A stretch of DNA of 64,000 nt from Bacteroidales bacterium (lineage in GTDB: Bacteria; Bacteroidota; Bacteroidia; Bacteroidales; VadinHA17). The notes beneath the pieces were generated by a model. The model was given only the letters and a program-made list of their open reading frames with translations, did no database searches and was not told the DNA's origin. Positions within the stretch are counted from its first letter, which is position 1; the number at the start of each line of letters is the position of its first letter. A program made the position numbers and the translations under genes. Location of the stretch: assembly GCA_024763075.1 (NCBI GenBank), contig JANTGF010000005.1, positions 1 through 64,000 of the forward strand. Direction: 5' to 3'. This document shows positions 58,367 through 64,000 of this stretch, piece by piece.

Positions 58367-61045
58367 TCATTTACATTTATTTCCTACCGGCCAAAGTAGT
58401 TTTTTCTCAACTAATGTTTTTCTCGTCAGTTTATTCCCCCCCTGCTTTAATACAATTGTATATGTGCCCGGAGCATGATTTTTTGTAGGCCAGATAAGCT
58501 TATGAATACCAGAAGTTTGTTTTCCGTCAAGCTGGTCAACGACTTTGTTTCGGGTATCATAAATTTCAATTTTAACAGGTTGGGTAACATCATTTTTAAG
58601 GTAATACCATAACTGGAGCCCGTTTTTTTCATTTGGAGTAAAATAATTCCGGTCTCCCATTAGCTGATAATTTCCCCAATTTGCCTGTTCGGAATAATTC
58701 ATGGCAGGTTGAGGAATTACCTTGAAGAGGTAAATGTCTTTATTTTGTACGGCTGCTGTAAACTCTTCCAAAGGGGCAATATTTGTGACAAAAACTCCCC
58801 GGCCGTAGGTGCCTGCAATAAGATCAGATTTACGGGTTTGTATTTTCAGATCTTTTACCGGAACGGGAGGCATATTGTTTTTAAGAGGGAACCAGTTTTT
58901 ACCTTTGTCTAATGAAAAATAAACACCGATATCATTGCCAACGAAAAGCAGATCAGGATTTTCAGGATCTTCCCTGATAACAGAAACCGGTTGATCAGGA
59001 AGGTTTGATGCGATGTTTTTCCAGTTTTTGCCGTAATTGGTGGTTGCAAACAGAAATGGGCGAAAATCATCATTCCGGTAACCAGATTTTGCAACATAGG
59101 CGGTTCCGGGGTGATGCGAAGAAGCAATGATCCGGCTTACCCACATATCTGCAGGACCACCGGCTTTGGCTATCTTAGCAGTAAATTCCTTCCAGGTTTT
59201 CCCATTATCACGGGTCAGATGAACCCTGCCATCGTCTGTTCCGGCCCATATCACGCCGGGAGAAACCGGTGATTCCGCTATACTTGTAATGGTGCAGAAC
59301 ATCATATGCCCTTTACCGGCAATTTTAACAGAATCGTTTCGGGTCAGGTCAGGACTGATCTCTTCCCAGGAGTCTCCTCTGTCGGAGGAACGAAGAAGCA
59401 TTTGAGCTCCTGCATATATTGTTCCGGATTGGTGCAAAGAAACTTCCAGAGGTGTATTCCATGTAAAACGGTAAACCGGTTCTCCTTCAGGTGCTACCGG
59501 CATAATGTCAAACCGCTCTCCGGTTTTCTGATTAATCCTGAGATGACTTCCAAACTGGGTAGTACTGTAATACAATTGGTTGTCTTCAGGGTCCACCCGC
59601 CCGTACATCCCGTCCCATTTTCCAACTAACGACCAGTCTTCCGGGCCGATTTGCCCGGACCAGCCGTTGGAGGGTGCCTTCCATATCTCATGATCCTGCA
59701 AACCCATGTAAATATGGTATGGATCATCCATATCCGTTTCAACATTGTAAACTTCACCCAAAGGTAAATTGTTCAGATGATCGGTGGTTTTACCACCATC
59801 CCAGCTCACATATACCCCTCCGTCACTTCCGATGATCATATGGCGGGAGTCATTTTTATCTATCCAGAACGTCCGTACATCCCCGAACATTTTCAAAAAC
59901 CGTTGCGTGGGCGGCCAGTCCACATCCTGCCAGGTTTTCCCTTTATCGGTGGAGGTGTTTAAGTGAACACTGTTGATGAATAAATCGTTGTCATCATTAG
60001 GATCCACCCATATCTGGTTAAAGGAATAGGCTGCTTTTGAACTTACATTTACGGAATCTGCATTCATTTTCTTCCAGGTTTTCCCTCCGTTTTCCGACCG
60101 GTAAACCTCACCGCCAATAAATTTATCAAAATAGGGATCGCGCATGGGGTCAAAAGCTCCACCTTTCTTTTTTTCAATATAATCAGGTTTCTGGTTCAGG
60201 TTTTCAATCACAGTGTAGATAATTTTCGGATTCTTTGCATAAACATCAATGCCAATTCTTCCCAGATTTCCTTTGGGAAGTCCGCCTGAAAGCTCTTCCC
60301 AGGTTTTTCCCCCGTTCATGGTTTTGTATATCCGGCTGCCCTTTCCGCTGGCCTGGTAATGCCAGGGAGTTCTTTCTTTTTCATAGGCGGCAGCATAAAG
60401 CGTTTCCGTTTGCACCGGATCCATCACCAGGTCAATAACTCCGGTATAGTCATTGATAAACAAGACTTTTTCCCAGGATTTCCCTCCATCGGAAGTTTTA
60501 AAAACGCCTCTTTCTTTATTCGTGGAAAACAAATGACCCATAACTGCCACATAAACAATGGAAGGATTCTGAGGGTGGATGATAACTTTGGAAATATGCT
60601 GTGAATTTCTTAAACCCATATTCTCAAAAGTTTTCCCACCGTTTTCTGATTTGTAAATTCCATTTCCGACATAGGCAGAACGTGCATTGGAAGCTTCACC
60701 TGTCCCCACCCATATAATTTCCGGATCTGAGGGAGCTACTTCAATGGCACCGATGGAATTTGTCCCGTAATTATCAAAAACGGGTGAAAAGGTGGTGCCA
60801 TTATTTGATGTTTTCCATACACCACCATTTCTTGCAGCAATGTAAAAAGTGAATTTGTTTTTTGTATCGGGGTTGGCAGGAACGGCAATATCCGAAATCC
60901 AGGCTCCTACACGTGCAGCATTAAAATTGCGATAGGTAAATTCACTAAAAAGGGAGTCTGAAACCTGACTTGAAGCCATTATAGAAAACAGCAGCAGGTT
61001 CATCAGAACAATAGGAAACCGTTTTTTGATTTTGAATTGTAACAT
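58367..61045 (-). CDS. BNR/sortilin-like (YCF48/VPS10-type) beta-propeller glycosyl hydrolase-like secreted protein
   Basis: Repeated S-x-D-x-G-x-x-W-like blocks (KTSDGGKSWEKV, KTMNGGKTWEEL, RSENGGKTWKKM, RSSDRGDSWEEI, LTRDNGKTWKEF). Confidence 0.88.
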   Translation of the reverse strand: MLQFKIKKRFPIVLMNLLLFSIMASSQVSDSLFSEFTYRNFNAARVGAWISDIAVPANPDTKNKFTFYIAARNGGVWKTSNNGTTFSPVFDNYGTNSIGAIEVAPSDPEIIWVGTGEASNARSAYVGNGIYKSENGGKTFENMGLRNSQHISKVIIHPQNPSIVYVAVMGHLFSTNKERGVFKTSDGGKSWEKVLFINDYTGVIDLVMDPVQTETLYAAAYEKERTPWHYQASGKGSRIYKTMNGGKTWEELSGGLPKGNLGRIGIDVYAKNPKIIYTVIENLNQKPDYIEKKKGGAFDPMRDPYFDKFIGGEVYRSENGGKTWKKMNADSVNVSSKAAYSFNQIWVDPNDDNDLFINSVHLNTSTDKGKTWQDVDWPPTQRFLKMFGDVRTFWIDKNDSRHMIIGSDGGVYVSWDGGKTTDHLNNLPLGEVYNVETDMDDPYHIYMGLQDHEIWKAPSNGWSGQIGPEDWSLVGKWDGMYGRVDPEDNQLYYSTTQFGSHLRINQKTGERFDIMPVAPEGEPVYRFTWNTPLEVSLHQSGTIYAGAQMLLRSSDRGDSWEEISPDLTRNDSVKIAGKGHMMFCTITSIAESPVSPGVIWAGTDDGRVHLTRDNGKTWKEFTAKIAKAGGPADMWVSRIIASSHHPGTAYVAKSGYRNDDFRPFLFATTNYGKNWKNIASNLPDQPVSVIREDPENPDLLFVGNDIGVYFSLDKGKNWFPLKNNMPPVPVKDLKIQTRKSDLIAGTYGRGVFVTNIAPLEEFTAAVQNKDIYLFKVIPQPAMNYSEQANWGNYQLMGDRNYFTPNEKNGLQLWYYLKNDVTQPVKIEIYDTRNKVVDQLDGKQTSGIHKLIWPTKNHAPGTYTIVLKQGGNKLTRKTLVEKKLLWPVGNKCK

Positions 61046-61051
61046 AACTTT

Positions 61052-61777
61052 TTAATTTTTAACAGTGTCTGAGCAAATTTTATAAAACTGTTGAAGCAGT
61101 ATAGATCCGAAGGGCACATCTCTTACCTGGTGAATCATCCGTTCCGGATTCTTATTGTTTTTTAGCAATGTTTCTTTTTGTGCCCTGATCTGGGCTTTCA
61201 TGATTTCACCGGTATATTCAGGGTGAAACTGTAATCCCCAGATATGGTTGTTCAGACAGAATGCATGGGTTTTATCAAAGTTATTACCGGCAAGAATAAC
61301 AGCATCCGGAGGTAGCGTTTCCACGGTTTGGGCATGGTTGGCATAAGCAAAGAAATCAGTTTGAAGAATACCCAGCAAACGGTCTTTTTTTCCTGCCTGA
61401 TTCAGGTGTACATCAATATAACCCAATTCCTGCCCGCCGGGATGAAAATCAGCCGTGCCACCAAATGCCTGTGCAAGGAGCTGATGACCGAAACAGATTC
61501 CTAAGACAGGTGTTTTGTATTTTTTTATCGACAGAATCCATTTTGCAAGGTTCCTAATCCATGGTTCCGGATCGGTAACATCGGCATGTGATCCTGTTAT
61601 GATAATGCCTGCATAGTTTTCAGGTTCAGGTAAATGCAGATTGTTGAATACTTCACTTATTTCAAAATTTGAAGGGTCTTTCTTTATGGCATTCATTACC
61701 CAGTTATGAAGATCTCCGTATTTTTTGCTGACTTCCGGGTAGGTGCTGCCTGATTTGGCTATTAGGATTTTTTTCAT
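61052..61777 (-). CDS. Class I glutamine amidotransferase-like protein
   Basis: VLGICFGHQLLAQAFGG nucleophile Cys, GLQFHPEYTGEIM His/Glu motif. Confidence 0.9.
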   Translation of the reverse strand: MKKILIAKSGSTYPEVSKKYGDLHNWVMNAIKKDPSNFEISEVFNNLHLPEPENYAGIIITGSHADVTDPEPWIRNLAKWILSIKKYKTPVLGICFGHQLLAQAFGGTADFHPGGQELGYIDVHLNQAGKKDRLLGILQTDFFAYANHAQTVETLPPDAVILAGNNFDKTHAFCLNNHIWGLQFHPEYTGEIMKAQIRAQKETLLKNNKNPERMIHQVRDVPFGSILLQQFYKICSDTVKN

Positions 61778-61934
61778 GTATATTTTGATGTTATTTTTTC
61801 CGTTTTGTCATTTCCGATAGCGGCCGGAACCGTCAAAACTTTATTTTAGCATTCTTACCTTAACTCATTTATTTTTCTTGGCTTAAATAGAGTCCGTTCT
61901 TAAAGTCGGTGTTTAGTTCAGAATGTTCGATATC

Positions 61935-61992
61935 AAGACTTTCGAAGTCTTAAAAACCAGGAGCCCCGATGTCATCGGGATGACTGGTTTTT
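61935..61992 (-). terminator. Compound hairpin, likely terminator/REP after the second GH92 gene
   Basis: AAGACTT-tcg-AAGTCTT (61935-61951) then AAAAACCAG...CCCGAT-gtc-ATCGGG...CTGGTTTTT (61952-61992). Confidence 0.65.
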
Positions 61993-62033
61993 CAAACAAG
62001 AGTAACGCAGATAGCGGACATTATGGACAAACA

Positions 62034-64000
62034 CTAATTAAAAGGTTTTGACATGGACGGAGGAGCATCCCCAGGTTTGCTTCCCCATTTTTTATTTGGT
62101 TTGGAGCTCATTTTAAGAACCAGCTTCCCACCCTTTACCAAATCTTTATGCAAAAACCAGGGTTTTGTCAGTTTTTCACCGTTGAGTGTTGCCTTTTTTA
62201 TATACCTGTTTTTTGATGATGATTCTGGCGCTTCAATGATAAAAGTATCTCCGGAATAATAGTCAGAGTCAAGATGTATGGTAATCTTCTCAAAGAGAGG
62301 CGATCCGATCTCATAAACAGGAGTAGTAGATCCCCCTCCATCCATTTCAAAAAGGCCCATGGCACTCATCACAAACCAGGCACCCATTTGTCCCTGATCT
62401 TCGTCACCCGGCCAGCCGTCCTCGGGTTTGCTGCCATAATATTTATCCATGATCTCCCTGCTCCATTTCTGGGTCAGCCAGGGTTTACCGGAGAAATTAA
62501 AAAGGTATGCTGCCTGCATATTTGGTTGGTTTCCATGGTTTATGGGGTACAATGCAAAAAGGTCCCCGGATGCATTGAAATTTGTTTTTGCCGACATCTC
62601 AAAACCTTCGTTCAAACGTTCATTAAATTCTTCCTTCCCCAGCATTTTTACCAGTGCATTTACATCGTGTGGAACAAACCATGTATATTGCCAGGCATTG
62701 CCTTCAATAAAGCCGGTGCCTTTCCAGGAATCAGATCTTTTCTGATCACCAAATGCACTTTCAGACTTTACCCATTCTCCGTTTGCCAGCTTTGGCCTCA
62801 CATATCCTTCTTCCGTATCAAAAACATTTTTAAAATTATTGGCCCGCATCGTGAAATAGGTATAATCTTCTGTTTTCCCTAAGGCTATGGCCATCTGGGC
62901 TACATTCCAGTCATCAAAAGCATACTCCAGGGTATTGGATACAGGTCCTTCTTCCAGTGTTCCAAAGTAATTTTTTGAGGTTCCGGGACCATGAGGTACA
63001 TATCCCAGTTCCATGTACTTCCCTAACTGGCGGTTTCCAACCAGTCCCCCGCAGGGATGGGCTTTCCCCTGATTTGACTGAACCTGCCTGATAGCTTCGT
63101 AGGCCTTTTCCACATCATAATTCCTGATTCCTTTCTGATAAACACTATTGATCAGGGCCACTTCATGTGAGGCAACCATAATGCTTGAGTATTCTATTCC
63201 GGTGGGACCTTTGGGCAGCCAGCCTCCCCGGTCATAGATCTCCAGCAGAGATTTTACCCAGGAATTTGCAATCTCCGGTGTGGCAAGAGCCCATAACTGA
63301 TTCAGGTTCCAGAAGGTGTTCCAGAAAGCATCACATCCGTAAACCGGGGAATCCGGATCTTTAGCTGTTACAATCTGTTCACACATATCTGCATATTTCC
63401 CGTTGACATCGCTCCAGATCGTCCGGGCGGAATAGGACCGGTAAAGGTTCGTATAAAATTTTATTCTGTCGGTTTCCGTGCCTCCTTCCACTTCAATTAT
63501 TTTTAGCAACTGATTCCAAGTATTTCTGCCTGTTTCAACTGCCTTATCAAAGTTCCAGCCAAAATCTTTGGTTTCCGTTTCAAGGTTAAGACGGGCCTGT
63601 TCAATGCTTACCAATGAAATACCTGTTTGTACCATGATCACTTCACCCTCTTTGGTTTTGAAATTCAGATAAACTCCCATGTCACCACGGCCGTGAACCT
63701 GATAAGTGTCCTCAAGAATTCCTCCTGTTTTAATGGCCTGATTAAAATCCATATCCTTTTTTGGGGAGATCCACCCGTTAAAGGATTCAAAAGCTTTACT
63801 GAACTTCATTACAAAGAAAATGGTGTATTCATTATTCAGGCTTGAAAAATGATCAAAGGTTTTTTGTTTTGAAAATCCCTGAATCTCCTGATCATTCACC
63901 TTTGTGATTTCGGCCCAGTCCACCATGTAATTATATTCGGTAGGGGTAAGCAGGTCAAGGATGATCCTTGCCGGTTCTGATTCAGGAAAAGTATATTTTT
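62034..64000 (-). CDS. GH92 family alpha-mannosidase-like protein, 5' part outside window
   Basis: FYTNLYRSYSARTIWSDVNGKY, CDAFWNTFWNLNQLWAL, GNQPNMQAAYLFNFSGKPWLTQKWSREIM, GDEDQGQMGAWFVMSAMGLFEMDGG; reading frame stays open upstream of 63926 to the window edge (YTFPESEPARIILDLLTPTEYNYMVDWAE). Confidence 0.92.
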   Translation of the reverse strand, partial: KYTFPESEPARIILDLLTPTEYNYMVDWAEITKVNDQEIQGFSKQKTFDHFSSLNNEYTIFFVMKFSKAFESFNGWISPKKDMDFNQAIKTGGILEDTYQVHGRGDMGVYLNFKTKEGEVIMVQTGISLVSIEQARLNLETETKDFGWNFDKAVETGRNTWNQLLKIIEVEGGTETDRIKFYTNLYRSYSARTIWSDVNGKYADMCEQIVTAKDPDSPVYGCDAFWNTFWNLNQLWALATPEIANSWVKSLLEIYDRGGWLPKGPTGIEYSSIMVASHEVALINSVYQKGIRNYDVEKAYEAIRQVQSNQGKAHPCGGLVGNRQLGKYMELGYVPHGPGTSKNYFGTLEEGPVSNTLEYAFDDWNVAQMAIALGKTEDYTYFTMRANNFKNVFDTEEGYVRPKLANGEWVKSESAFGDQKRSDSWKGTGFIEGNAWQYTWFVPHDVNALVKMLGKEEFNERLNEGFEMSAKTNFNASGDLFALYPINHGNQPNMQAAYLFNFSGKPWLTQKWSREIMDKYYGSKPEDGWPGDEDQGQMGAWFVMSAMGLFEMDGGGSTTPVYEIGSPLFEKITIHLDSDYYSGDTFIIEAPESSSKNRYIKKATLNGEKLTKPWFLHKDLVKGGKLVLKMSSKPNKKWGSKPGDAPPSMSKPFN

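Overview
Bacteroidetes-type chromosomal segment (inferred from T9SS-like sorting-domain remnant, GH92/sulfatase genes, DUF4136 and beta-barrel proteins). Contents: two tRNA-Leu genes (CAG and GAG) embedded in a tandem arrangement of unusual palindromic repeat elements that carry tRNA-Leu fragments; a uroporphyrinogen decarboxylase-like gene, MFS transporter, LpxD-like acyltransferase, aldo/keto reductase, two sulfatases, two GH92 mannosidases (the second runs off the window end); an AddA-like / radical SAM / AddB-like cluster; trmD; several outer-membrane barrel genes; a DUF438-PAS / cytochrome b / Rieske / octaheme-TPR cytochrome cluster; a low-GC-looking insert with a methyltransferase and a serine hydrolase; a translationally overlapping gene pair (RDHSFG-motif protein + PEP/pyruvate-binding phosphotransferase resembling rifampicin phosphotransferase); and a long minus-strand operon ilvD-ilvB-ilvN-ilvC-leuA-leuC-leuD-leuA2(cimA-like)-leuB-gltB-gltD. 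Most notable observations: (1) about 87-89 bp double-hairpin inserts placed inside the T-loop of duplicated tRNA-Leu 3' ends, with one compensatory base-pair change between the two copies; (2) a second palindromic element upstream of each tRNA carrying an inverted copy of the 5' end of that same tRNA; (3) an apparently complete transcription attenuator in front of ilvD (leader peptide MNKRHFYILLSLILLHIRKS, antiterminator GCCGGAA/TTCCGGC, intrinsic terminator). No CRISPR array, rRNA or intact transposase was seen. All calls are by reading the sequence; no database search was run.
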